From Oceanidesulfovibrio marinus (GTDB lineage Bacteria; Desulfobacterota; Desulfovibrionia; Desulfovibrionales; Desulfovibrionaceae): a stretch of 64,000 nucleotides of DNA. Under the pieces are notes generated by a model, which searched no databases, was not told the DNA's origin, and saw only the letters and a program-made list of their open reading frames with translations. The stretch spans positions 868,001 to 932,000 of the forward strand of contig NZ_CP039543.1 of the NCBI RefSeq assembly GCF_013085545.1, read 5' to 3'. The position numbers and the translations under genes were made by a program. Positions 16,965 to 24,407 of this stretch are shown here, piece by piece; within the stretch, counting starts at the first letter, position 1, and the number at the start of each line of letters is the position of its first letter.

Positions 16965-17996
16965 TCACGCGCCTCCGGCCGGAGCCGATCCGGGCGAATT
17001 GTTGTATGTATCCTGCAGGTGCCGGGCAAAGGCCTCGGACTCCTGCAGTTTGCTTCTGAGATACAGATTTTCGAGGAACAACGCCAGTTGCTCCGAGGCC
17101 ATCGTGCAGAAGGTTTTCAGATCATCGCCGATGGGCAGGGCCGAGGGGCTGGAGAGCCCGAGCACGCCGCGCACCTGCTTCTGAAAGACCAGCGGCATGA
17201 GCAGTACGCTCTTCATGGGCTGGGTCTTGGCCGCCTTGCCGAAAAGCGGTGTGAGGTTGCAGGCCCCCTCGCCCTCTCCGGAAATGACCGGCTGGCCGTT
17301 GCGGAAGACGAATCCCACAAGGCCCACGCTCATGTCCAGATGCATCTCGGCGTCCTTGGCGGTCATCAGTGGCACATGGGCGCCTTCGATGTAGTAGCGC
17401 TCCCCGTTGGGATCGCGCGCCGCCAGAAAGGAGTGCTCGAAGCCGGCCGCGTCGCTCATCAGCGCCAGGAACTTGCCCAGAAAGTCCGGCCAGCGCTTGA
17501 TGGTGGTGCGCATGCCGTGGATGAGCTGCAGGCAGTGGTAGTACTGAAACTGGCTCTGGCTGGCGCGTGCCAGCTCGAACCGCTCGTGAAGGTCCAGCAG
17601 GAAGTCCGCGAAGAGATGGAGAATCTTCTGGTCCTTCTCGCTGAAGCAGAAGGTGCGCTTGGAGTCGAGGCAGATGACGCCCTCGCCGCGCTTGAGCGGA
17701 CAGCCCATGAACGCCTTGATGGTGGCTTCCACATCCTGCGGGTAGTAGCCCAGCTTGCCCTTCTTCTTGTCCACATTGTTGACGAGCAGCGGCTGGCGGT
17801 TGCGCACGATCCAGCCGACAAAGCCCTTGCCCGGCTCGGCAATGGATTCCGTGAGCACATGGTCGCCCAGGCTGAAGTGTGCGGCAACCCGGTATGTTCC
17901 GGAACGCTTGTCATGCATGTAGAGCACCACGGAGTACGCGTCGAAGACGCTGCAGACGATGCTCAGAAGACGTTCCAGATAGCTGTGCTCATCCAT
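16965..17996 (-). CDS. Protein with two GAF-like domains, upstream of mreB
   Basis: 343 residues, no transmembrane segment. Two GAF-type modules can be seen: residues about 1-150 (YLERLLSIVCSVFDAYSVVLYMHD ... GFVGWIVRNRQPLLVNN ... GCPLKRGEGVICLDSK) and about 165-325 (LGKFLALMSDAAGFEHSFLAARD ... GLVGFVFRNGQPVISGE ... LLMPLVFQKQVRGVLGLSS). GAF domains bind small ligands such as cyclic nucleotides. No output domain is attached, so it may act by binding a partner. The stop codon overlaps the alternative GTG start of mreB, so translation is probably coupled and a role in regulating MreB or cell shape is a reasonable guess. Confidence 0.85.
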   Translation of the reverse strand: MDEHSYLERLLSIVCSVFDAYSVVLYMHDKRSGTYRVAAHFSLGDHVLTESIAEPGKGFVGWIVRNRQPLLVNNVDKKKGKLGYYPQDVEATIKAFMGCPLKRGEGVICLDSKRTFCFSEKDQKILHLFADFLLDLHERFELARASQSQFQYYHCLQLIHGMRTTIKRWPDFLGKFLALMSDAAGFEHSFLAARDPNGERYYIEGAHVPLMTAKDAEMHLDMSVGLVGFVFRNGQPVISGEGEGACNLTPLFGKAAKTQPMKSVLLMPLVFQKQVRGVLGLSSPSALPIGDDLKTFCTMASEQLALFLENLYLRSKLQESEAFARHLQDTYNNSPGSAPAGGA

Positions 17997-18343
17997 GAGA
18001 ATATTCCGGCAAAAGAAGTATGTGTTGCATGAGAGGAGTGCGGCCGGGAGCTGAGGACATGGAGCACCCCATGAGCAGGAAACCTAGTGGAAGAGGCGAA
18101 CAAATGTCAACAGCCTGATATTGTTGGCTATGTATTTCCCTTGGGCGATTTTGCTCAGAATAGCTCATAACACTTGCTAACGATCTGGATTTTCTCTAAA
18201 AAATATTTAGCACAATTGGCCGAATTGTGAAAGCGAAAAATGCGGGCGCCAATCCGCGCGGTTTTCGATTGCTGGCTTGAGTAATATGCCGTGTGCGTAT
18301 ATGGATAAATGTTCAGGCGGCGACCACCCCGGGGTGAATTACG
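17997..18343. other. Divergent promoter region, AT-richer than surroundings
   Basis: 347 nt between the divergently transcribed GAF protein gene and the unrecognised 581-residue protein gene. It holds no gene I can support. A perfect CACAATT-N5-AATTGTG palindrome at 18211-18229 is listed separately. Promoters for both directions must lie here. Confidence 0.6.
18211..18229. promoter_or_regulatory. Palindromic operator candidate
   Basis: CACAATT (18211-18217), GGCCG, AATTGTG (18223-18229): a perfect 7-bp inverted repeat with a 5-nt spacer, 115 nt before the start of the 581-residue protein. It is not followed by a T-run. The regulator is unknown. Confidence 0.4.
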
Positions 18344-20089
18344 ATGCTCAAGACATGGAAACACGCATTCAAGGATTCGAGGTGGACGCTCGTCGATAAT
18401 CCGGACGACTATAGCCTCCACCCGCAGATCACCACCCTGACCGATCTCAAGGCGTATCTTGATGTCGTCCATGCGAAGTATTGCCTGATCAAACCGTATT
18501 TCGAGCATCCCAAGTATCCGCTGGTGGACGCCCGCGAGCTTTTGCCTTCGTTCGAGTCCGACCCCTTCGAGTACGAGGAGCTGCCCGGGTTCAGCATGGT
18601 CGCTTTCGAGCGGCCCATGGAGTACTTCGACGAGATTTTCCAGTTCGACATTCTCCACTCCCTGCTGGACCAGAATGACACGGCTCAGGGCATGGCCTGC
18701 CCGCTGGAGCCCGCCGTTCTGCAGAATAACCTCCAGACTTTGCTGAACCGCCTGCCCAAGCGCATGCAGGACGACCTCTCCGAGAAGTTTTCCAATCGCG
18801 ACGTCACCGATCTGGACCATTACCATGAGATGCTGCCGTTTCTGCTCCAGATGGATCGGGCCCATGTGCTGGCGCGGGACATGTACGATAACTTCATCCT
18901 TACCGGCGTTTACGGCTCGTTTCCGTCCGATCTGGACACGGAGATCAAGCGCTTCGGCCTGCGCATCGGCAAGTTCACCGTGGGCGACAGCATCCGTTAC
19001 GAGTTGCACCGCATCTTCGTCTACACGTTCCTCATGGAGCTGTACGGCTTCCCCATCGTCTCGGAGCGGCGCACCTCATCCGCTCTCTTTGCCCGCAAGC
19101 TACACAAGCTGGGCGAGCGTTTCCTGGTCCGCGTGCTGGGCCAGTCCGACCGGACAATCACCACACTGTACTCCGAAGATGGGGAAAAACGCTACCCTCG
19201 CGTGGAAAAACTTGCCCTGGTGCGCGTGGAAAAGGAGCAGAAGGATGTCATCCGCCTGCTCAAGGACGGCGGCTACTTCATTGATCCCAAGAAGCTCGTG
19301 GTGCTCCTGCGCGTGCGCTACAAGCAGCACAAGTTCAACCCCCACAACGTGCGCCAGGACCGCGCCCTGTCCGTGGAGAACCAGGAGGTCATCCACCCCC
19401 TGACCGGCCGCGCCTACACGGGCCTCAACATCATCAAGGACGCCACGAACATGTTCCTGCGGCTCAACGACATCGTGCGCGGCGAGTATGTGGGGACCAT
19501 CGTGTTCAAGCGTAACGAGGTCGTGGAGAACACGGACACGGACGAGAAGCGCCTCAAGTTTCTGTACTCGTGGCTTTCCAAGCACCAGCGCCGGATCATC
19601 AGCTACTCGGACGACTTCTACGCAAAGGTCGTACAGGTTCTGGACAACTACCTGCTCAACCCGGAAAATTACGACGTCTTCCAGAACTCGTACGATCTTT
19701 ACCACGAGGTCTGGGCCAAGTACTCCTACATCCAGCAGGCGCGCAAGGTGCGCCATCTGGAGGAGATCTCCGACGGCGTGGACCGCAAGGGCAACCGCAT
19801 CTCCCATCTCGACCGGCTCAAGGAAGCGTGCGAGCTCCTGCAAGAGCTCAAGTTCGAGATCGTCAACTATTTTGAAGACCTGGTACAGAGCGTCATCGGC
19901 ATCAGCGAATCCATGCTGTCCGATCGCTATCTTGCACGAAAATACATGGAGAAGAAGGAAGAGGAGCTGACCGACTACGGCAAAACCGTCAAGCGCAACT
20001 ACGGCAAGCTCGTCTCGCTGCTCGACGAGTTCAAGTCCATCCGCAAGACGCGCGCCGAGCTCCTCCCTTCGCTCTTGGAAACCGGCTAA
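18344..20089 (+). CDS. Unrecognised 581-residue cytoplasmic protein
   Basis: I do not recognise this protein. It has no signal peptide, no transmembrane segment and no Walker, HTH or catalytic motif that I can name. It is rich in aromatic and charged residues, with many D/E-Y/F pairs (DPFEYEEL, PMEYFDEIFQFDILHSLL). The C-terminal 90 residues look helical and coiled-coil-like (ESMLSDRYLARKYMEKKEEELTD). Codon use is like its neighbours, so it is native rather than recently acquired. gcvT starts 10 nt after its stop, with an AAGGAG site inside the junction, so it heads an operon with gcvT and perhaps rsmE and rarA. That context suggests a housekeeping role, but none can be assigned. Confidence 0.85.
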   Translation: MLKTWKHAFKDSRWTLVDNPDDYSLHPQITTLTDLKAYLDVVHAKYCLIKPYFEHPKYPLVDARELLPSFESDPFEYEELPGFSMVAFERPMEYFDEIFQFDILHSLLDQNDTAQGMACPLEPAVLQNNLQTLLNRLPKRMQDDLSEKFSNRDVTDLDHYHEMLPFLLQMDRAHVLARDMYDNFILTGVYGSFPSDLDTEIKRFGLRIGKFTVGDSIRYELHRIFVYTFLMELYGFPIVSERRTSSALFARKLHKLGERFLVRVLGQSDRTITTLYSEDGEKRYPRVEKLALVRVEKEQKDVIRLLKDGGYFIDPKKLVVLLRVRYKQHKFNPHNVRQDRALSVENQEVIHPLTGRAYTGLNIIKDATNMFLRLNDIVRGEYVGTIVFKRNEVVENTDTDEKRLKFLYSWLSKHQRRIISYSDDFYAKVVQVLDNYLLNPENYDVFQNSYDLYHEVWAKYSYIQQARKVRHLEEISDGVDRKGNRISHLDRLKEACELLQELKFEIVNYFEDLVQSVIGISESMLSDRYLARKYMEKKEEELTDYGKTVKRNYGKLVSLLDEFKSIRKTRAELLPSLLETG

Positions 20090-20099
20090 GGAGCCCTCT

Positions 20100-21194
20100 G
20101 TGAGTGACCTGAAGAAGACTCCGCTTTTTGACTGGCATGTTGCCCGCGGCGCCAAGACCGCGCCTTTTGCCGGATGGGACATGCCCATCCAGTACACCTC
20201 CATCATTGCAGAGCACGAGCAGACCCGCACTAAGGCCGGCCTGTTCGACATCTGCCACATGGGCGAGTTCCTCATCTCCGGCCGCGAGGCCAAGGCTGCG
20301 CTCTCCCGCGTGGTCACCCAGAACCTCGCCACCCTGGTGCCGGGCCGCTGCCGCTACGGCTTCGTGCTCAACGAGCGCGGCGGCGTCATTGACGACTGCA
20401 TCGTCTACTGCCTGGACGAAACCCAGTACATGATCGTCTGCAACGGCGCCCGAGTGGATGTCATCGGCCAGTGGCTCAAAGATAACCTGCCCCCTGTGGA
20501 CAGCCCTCTGGAGGTGACCGACATCTCCGACGGCACAGCCAAGATCGACCTGCAGGGCCCCCTTTCCCTGGACGTGCTCCAGGACGCCACCGGCCAGGAC
20601 TTCACCGACCTCAAGTACTTCGGCTTCAAGCAGGTGGAGTTCGACGGCGAGCCCATGCTGGTCAGCCGCACCGGCTACACCGGCGAGCGAGGCTTCGAGC
20701 TCTACATCGCGCCCGAGAAGGCCCTGCCCCTGTGGGAAAAGCTGGAGAGCGACGTGCGCGTGGAGCCCTGCGGCCTGGGCGCGCGGGACACCCTGCGCCT
20801 GGAGGTGGGCCTGCCCCTGTACGGCCATGAGCTGGACGAGGACCACAACCCCACCGAGGCCGGCTACGGCGCCATGCTCACCTCCGAGGCCGACTACATC
20901 GGCAAACCCCATGTGGGTGAGGTGCGCGAAAAGCTCATCGCTCTGGCCCTGGAAGGACGGCGCAGCGCCCGCCACGGAGACATCCTGCTGAACGCAGACG
21001 GCGTGGAAGTGGGCCGCGTGACCAGCGGCTCCTACTGCCCCAGCATCGGCCACGCCGCGGCCCTGGCTTTTGTGCAGGCGGATCAGGCCGACGCCGACGA
21101 GTTCGCCGTGAAGACCGCCCGCACCGAGCTGCCGGCAAAGCGCGTGGAACTGCCCTTCTACACCGAAGGCACCGCCCGCAAGAAACTGGTATAA
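20100..21194 (+). CDS. gcvT: Glycine cleavage system aminomethyltransferase (T protein)
   Basis: 364 residues from a GTG with AAGGAG upstream. The N-terminus has the GcvT signature (TPLFDWHVARGAKTAPFAGWDMPIQY, then HEQTRTKAGLFDICHMGEF), the folate-binding region (YTGERGFELYI), and GLGARDTLRLEVGLPLYGHELDED with the conserved Asp/Arg. T protein transfers the aminomethyl carbon from lipoylated H protein to tetrahydrofolate and releases ammonia. gcvH and gcvP are not adjacent. The upstream neighbour is the unrecognised 581-residue protein (10 nt) and the downstream one is rsmE (29 nt). I see no glycine riboswitch. Confidence 0.95.
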   Translation: MSDLKKTPLFDWHVARGAKTAPFAGWDMPIQYTSIIAEHEQTRTKAGLFDICHMGEFLISGREAKAALSRVVTQNLATLVPGRCRYGFVLNERGGVIDDCIVYCLDETQYMIVCNGARVDVIGQWLKDNLPPVDSPLEVTDISDGTAKIDLQGPLSLDVLQDATGQDFTDLKYFGFKQVEFDGEPMLVSRTGYTGERGFELYIAPEKALPLWEKLESDVRVEPCGLGARDTLRLEVGLPLYGHELDEDHNPTEAGYGAMLTSEADYIGKPHVGEVREKLIALALEGRRSARHGDILLNADGVEVGRVTSGSYCPSIGHAAALAFVQADQADADEFAVKTARTELPAKRVELPFYTEGTARKKLV

Positions 21195-21223
21195 CTGTTA
21201 GAAACGGCCTTTCGAGGAGGCTT

Positions 21224-21955
21224 ATGCGTTCCTTTTATCTGGATTCCTCGGACTGGCCGGAGCTGCCTGACGAGAGGCTGAGCCTGACCGAAGCCGAGGC
21301 CCACCATGCCTCGCGCGTGGTCCGCGTGCAGCCCGGCGAGGAGGTCCGCGTCTTTGACGGCCTGGGCCGCGAGGCCCTCGCCGCTGTGGAGTATGTGGGC
21401 AAGAACCGCGTGGACCTCGCACCGGTGGAGATTCGCGTGGTCCAGCCGTCTGCGCGCCCGGTCACCCTGGCCGTGGCCTGGACCAAGGCCCTGCGCCGCA
21501 GCTGGCTGCTGGAAAAGGCCGTGGAGCTGGAAGCCTCGGCCATCTGGTTCTGGCAGGCGGACCGCTCCCAGGGAAGAATTCCGGACGAGCCCAAGGAAAC
21601 CTGGACCGGGCAGCTCGTGGCCGGGGCCAAGCAGTGCGAGTCGGCCTGGATACCGGAGCTGCGCACCTTTCCCAAAGGCCTGGCAGAGGTCGCCGCTGCC
21701 GCGGCCTCCATTCCCGGACGCTACATCCTTTGGGAGGACCCGCAGCAACCGCGCATGCTCACAGCGCAGGACCTCGCCGCCAGCGAACCCATGCTCTTTG
21801 TCCTCGGTCCGGAAGGCGGCTTCTCGCCCAAGGAAGAGGCGCTGTTCACGGCCGAAGGCTCCGGCTTTGTCCCTGTAAGCCTGGGCCGGCGCATTCTGCG
21901 CTGGGAGACAGCGGCCCTGCTCTGCCTCGGCCTGGCGTTCTGGAGCGGATCGTGA
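21224..21955 (+). CDS. rsmE: 16S rRNA (uracil-1498-N3)-methyltransferase
   Basis: 243 residues with a strong GAGGAGG site. A PUA-like N-terminal domain (about 1-75: LTEAEAHHASRVVRVQPGEEVRVFDG) is followed by a SPOUT/trefoil-knot methyltransferase domain with LGPEGGFSPKEEALF and LGRRILRWETAAL, the two knot motifs of RsmE. It methylates U1498 at the decoding site of 16S rRNA using S-adenosylmethionine. Its stop codon overlaps the rarA start (GTGA), so the two are translationally coupled. Confidence 0.96.
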   Translation: MRSFYLDSSDWPELPDERLSLTEAEAHHASRVVRVQPGEEVRVFDGLGREALAAVEYVGKNRVDLAPVEIRVVQPSARPVTLAVAWTKALRRSWLLEKAVELEASAIWFWQADRSQGRIPDEPKETWTGQLVAGAKQCESAWIPELRTFPKGLAEVAAAAASIPGRYILWEDPQQPRMLTAQDLAASEPMLFVLGPEGGFSPKEEALFTAEGSGFVPVSLGRRILRWETAALLCLGLAFWSGS

Positions 21956-23214
21956 GCCCGAAAAAGAAGACGGACGAACCCTTGCTCGCCCCCATGGCCG
22001 GACCGGCCCCGGCGCGCCAGCCCCTGGCCGACCGCATCCGGCCGCATACCCTGGACGAGTTTGTTGGCCAGGGCCACCTGCGCGAGCGCATCGCCACCTT
22101 CATGGCGGCGGAGCGGCTGCCTTCGCTCCTGTTCTTCGGCCCCCCTGGCTGCGGCAAGTCCACCCTGGCCCTGCTCCTGGCCGAGAAAAGCGGCCTGCCG
22201 TACATCCGCGTCAGTGCGCCGGAGGCCGGCCTTGCGCAGCTCCGCAAGCAACTCGCCGGGGCGCGGCTCCTGGTGCTCGATGAGCTGCACCGCTTCTCCA
22301 AGGCGCAGCAGGACTTCTTCCTCCCGCTCCTGGAAAGCGGCGAGATCACCCTTATCGCCACCACCACGGAGAATCCGTCCTTCTCGGTCACCCGGCAGCT
22401 CCTCTCGCGGCTGCACGTGCTCCGGCTCGGGCCACTCACCGACGAGGATTTGCTGTCCATCGTCCGCCGCGGTTCCGAGGCCCTGAGTCTTGAGTTATCC
22501 GAGGACGCCATGCGCCTTCTCGTCACCGTGGCTCACGGCGACGCCCGCACACTACTGAACCTCGTGGAGCACGCGGCCAGCCTGGAGCCAGACAAGCGCG
22601 ACGTGGAGCACTTGAAATCCGCCCTGCCCGAGTTCGTGCAGCGCCACGACAAGGCCGGGGATAGCCACTACGACCTCGCCTCGGCCCTCATCAAGTCCAT
22701 CCGCGGCAGCGACCCGGACGCCGCGCTCTACTACCTGGCCAGCCTGCTGGAGGGCGGCGAGGACCCGCGCTTTGTCTGCCGCCGGCTCATCCTTTCGGCA
22801 TCCGAGGACGTGGGCCTGGCCAACCCGCAGGCCCTGCCCATGACCGTGGCCTGCCAGCAGGCCGTGGAGTTCGTAGGCATGCCCGAGGGCTTCATCCCCC
22901 TGGCCGAGACCACGGTCTATCTGGCTGTGAGCCCAAAATCCAACGCGAGCTACGCCGCCTACCGCCGTGCGCAACACCACCTGCGCGAGCACGGGACAGA
23001 CCCGGTGCCCATCCACCTGCGTAACGCTGCGACCAAATTGATGAAGGAGTGGGGTTACGGCGAAGGCTACAAGTATCCGCATGACTTCCCGGGCGGCTGG
23101 GCCGAGCAACGCTACCTGCCGGACGAGGTTAACGCGCGCTTCTACAAGCCATCGGACAACGGTCAGGAGCCGCGTCTGCTGGCCTGGTGGCGGGAAGTAA
23201 CGGGACGGCGGTGA
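21952..23214 (+). CDS. rarA: Replication-associated recombination protein A (RarA/MgsA AAA+ ATPase)
   Basis: 420 residues from the GTG at 21952, which overlaps the rsmE TGA and has GGAG 7 nt upstream; longer in-frame extensions run through rsmE and are not credible. It has PLADRIRPHTLDEFVGQGHL at the N-terminus, Walker A GPPGCGKST (63-71), Walker B LLVLDELHRFS, sensor 1 TTENPSF and the C-terminal tetramerisation and helical domains (YYLASLLEGGEDPRFVCRRL). RarA is related to clamp-loader subunits and acts at stalled replication forks. It ends the run from 18344. The downstream secreted-protein genes are convergent. Confidence 0.96.
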   Translation: MSPKKKTDEPLLAPMAGPAPARQPLADRIRPHTLDEFVGQGHLRERIATFMAAERLPSLLFFGPPGCGKSTLALLLAEKSGLPYIRVSAPEAGLAQLRKQLAGARLLVLDELHRFSKAQQDFFLPLLESGEITLIATTTENPSFSVTRQLLSRLHVLRLGPLTDEDLLSIVRRGSEALSLELSEDAMRLLVTVAHGDARTLLNLVEHAASLEPDKRDVEHLKSALPEFVQRHDKAGDSHYDLASALIKSIRGSDPDAALYYLASLLEGGEDPRFVCRRLILSASEDVGLANPQALPMTVACQQAVEFVGMPEGFIPLAETTVYLAVSPKSNASYAAYRRAQHHLREHGTDPVPIHLRNAATKLMKEWGYGEGYKYPHDFPGGWAEQRYLPDEVNARFYKPSDNGQEPRLLAWWREVTGRR

Positions 23215-23271
23215 GGGAAGATTGAGTCACGAGTAATTTTGCATTTCAATAGCAGTCCCTATCTTCATTAA

Positions 23272-23679
23272 CTATTGAGTATGCTCCTCGTGCTTTATTT
23301 CGATCGAACCGTCCTCTCCGAAAATTAGAGCTGTTGTCTGTATTTCTCTTGATGTAAAGCCGAATGAAAATATGACGTACACACTTGCGCTGATATTTCC
23401 CATGCCGCCACAGTACACGAGCCGGATGCCGTTTGCCGTTGTACCGCTTAGTCCTGCCAGCAACTCCGCCGGAACGAGATATGTCTGTCCAAAGGCCTCA
23501 ACGCGCATGCTCAAAATTCCGGTATCATCTTGCTCACCGGATACCAGGACTGGCCCAGAGGAACCAATTCCTTTGGATTCCAAAAAAAATGACGACAGAG
23601 CTAATGCGCCTTCTTTCGAAGCATGAACGCTTGGGACGCAGAGGAAAAGAATCATTACAACCAATAATACAGTCTTCAC
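23272..23679 (-). CDS. Small secreted protein of unknown function, paralog 1
   Basis: 135 residues from a GTG at 23679 (AAAGGA six nt upstream), giving a clean signal peptide (MKTVLLVVMILFLCVPSVHA). The mature part of about 115 residues has no cysteine pair, enzyme motif or membrane anchor that I recognise. It aligns along its length with the protein encoded immediately upstream (23747-24166): S-F-F-x-E-S-x-G-x-x-S-x-GPV-x-VSG near the N-terminus and NGxxLxYxGGxxN in the middle. The C-terminus also matches (TTALIFGEDG against ATTLILTENG). The pair is a tandem duplication that has diverged strongly. A terminator separates the two genes, so they are not obviously one transcript. Confidence 0.75.
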   Translation of the reverse strand: MKTVLLVVMILFLCVPSVHASKEGALALSSFFLESKGIGSSGPVLVSGEQDDTGILSMRVEAFGQTYLVPAELLAGLSGTTANGIRLVYCGGMGNISASVYVIFSFGFTSREIQTTALIFGEDGSIEIKHEEHTQ

Positions 23680-23697
23680 TCTAAATCCTTTACATAA

Positions 23698-23735
23698 CAA
23701 AGGCCCGGACTCCGTATACGAAGCCCGGGCCGCTA
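23698..23735 (-). terminator. Terminator between the tandem paralogs
   Basis: On the minus strand GGCCCGGG and CCGGGCC pair around a 16-nt loop that itself can fold (TTCGTATACGGA), followed by TTTGTTAT. It follows the stop of the 23747-24166 gene by about 12 nt. Confidence 0.7.
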
Positions 23736-23746
23736 CTTAGTCTAAG

Positions 23747-24166
23747 CTAGTCCGCTTCGTAATAGACGTTGCCTGAGGTGTCGAGCCAGGCGTCGCCGTT
23801 TTCCGTGAGAATCAACGTGGTTGCTTGCTCTGTAAACGGAATGGTTCCCTTGGTGAACTGTACGTGCACGCGTCTGGGAAGGTTATTGAATCCGCCGGCA
23901 TAAGAAAGCTTGACGCCGTTGGGCATGAAGTCGCGCAGATGGTCGAGTTGGGCCTGCGACAGGGTGAACTCCTGGTCGAATGCCGTGGCCTGGATGTGCA
24001 CAATGCCTGCGCCGTTGTGTTGTCCGCTAACCGAGACAGGGCCGAACGAGCCGTCCCCCTGCGATTCAATGGCGAATGCGGACATTGGTAAGCTGTTTGA
24101 GTTGGATGCATACACAACGGAACACGCCAACAGTACAAAAGCAACAACACAAAGTACTCGCTTCAT
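23747..24166 (-). CDS. Small secreted protein of unknown function, paralog 2
   Basis: 139 residues from the ATG at 24166, which has GAAGG upstream. Signal peptide about 1-20 (MKRVLCVVAFVLLACSVVYA). The mature region has the shared pattern ESQGDGSFGPVSVSGQHNGAG, a central beta-rich portion and the PNGVKLSYAGGFNNLP motif, ending TTLILTENGDAWLD. It is the paralog of the protein encoded just downstream. No family is recognised, and the conserved positions suggest a small beta-sandwich. The signal peptide contains CSV/ACS but no proper lipobox, so it is most likely soluble in the periplasm or secreted. Confidence 0.78.
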   Translation of the reverse strand: MKRVLCVVAFVLLACSVVYASNSNSLPMSAFAIESQGDGSFGPVSVSGQHNGAGIVHIQATAFDQEFTLSQAQLDHLRDFMPNGVKLSYAGGFNNLPRRVHVQFTKGTIPFTEQATTLILTENGDAWLDTSGNVYYEAD

Positions 24167-24407
24167 CTGCCTTCCCCTTGGTTTAAGTAGCGATGTACCA
24201 AAACGTTGATGTCCGACCCCGTCCATGTCGCCGTCGTGTGCGACACTACATCATTGACTACGCAGGCAGACAACAGAATAATGCAGTGCGCTCAGCTATT
24301 GGCCACGGTGCGGGTCGAATTATCTGTCAGCATGAATTGCGAGAATAGATGCGTTCCTCCGGGCGTAGCGCTCTTCTTTTCAAACAGCCATACGCTATTT
24401 ATTCACT

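Noticed and set aside
20085-20100. Glycine riboswitch before gcvT
   Set aside because: Only 10 nt separate gcvT from the upstream gene.
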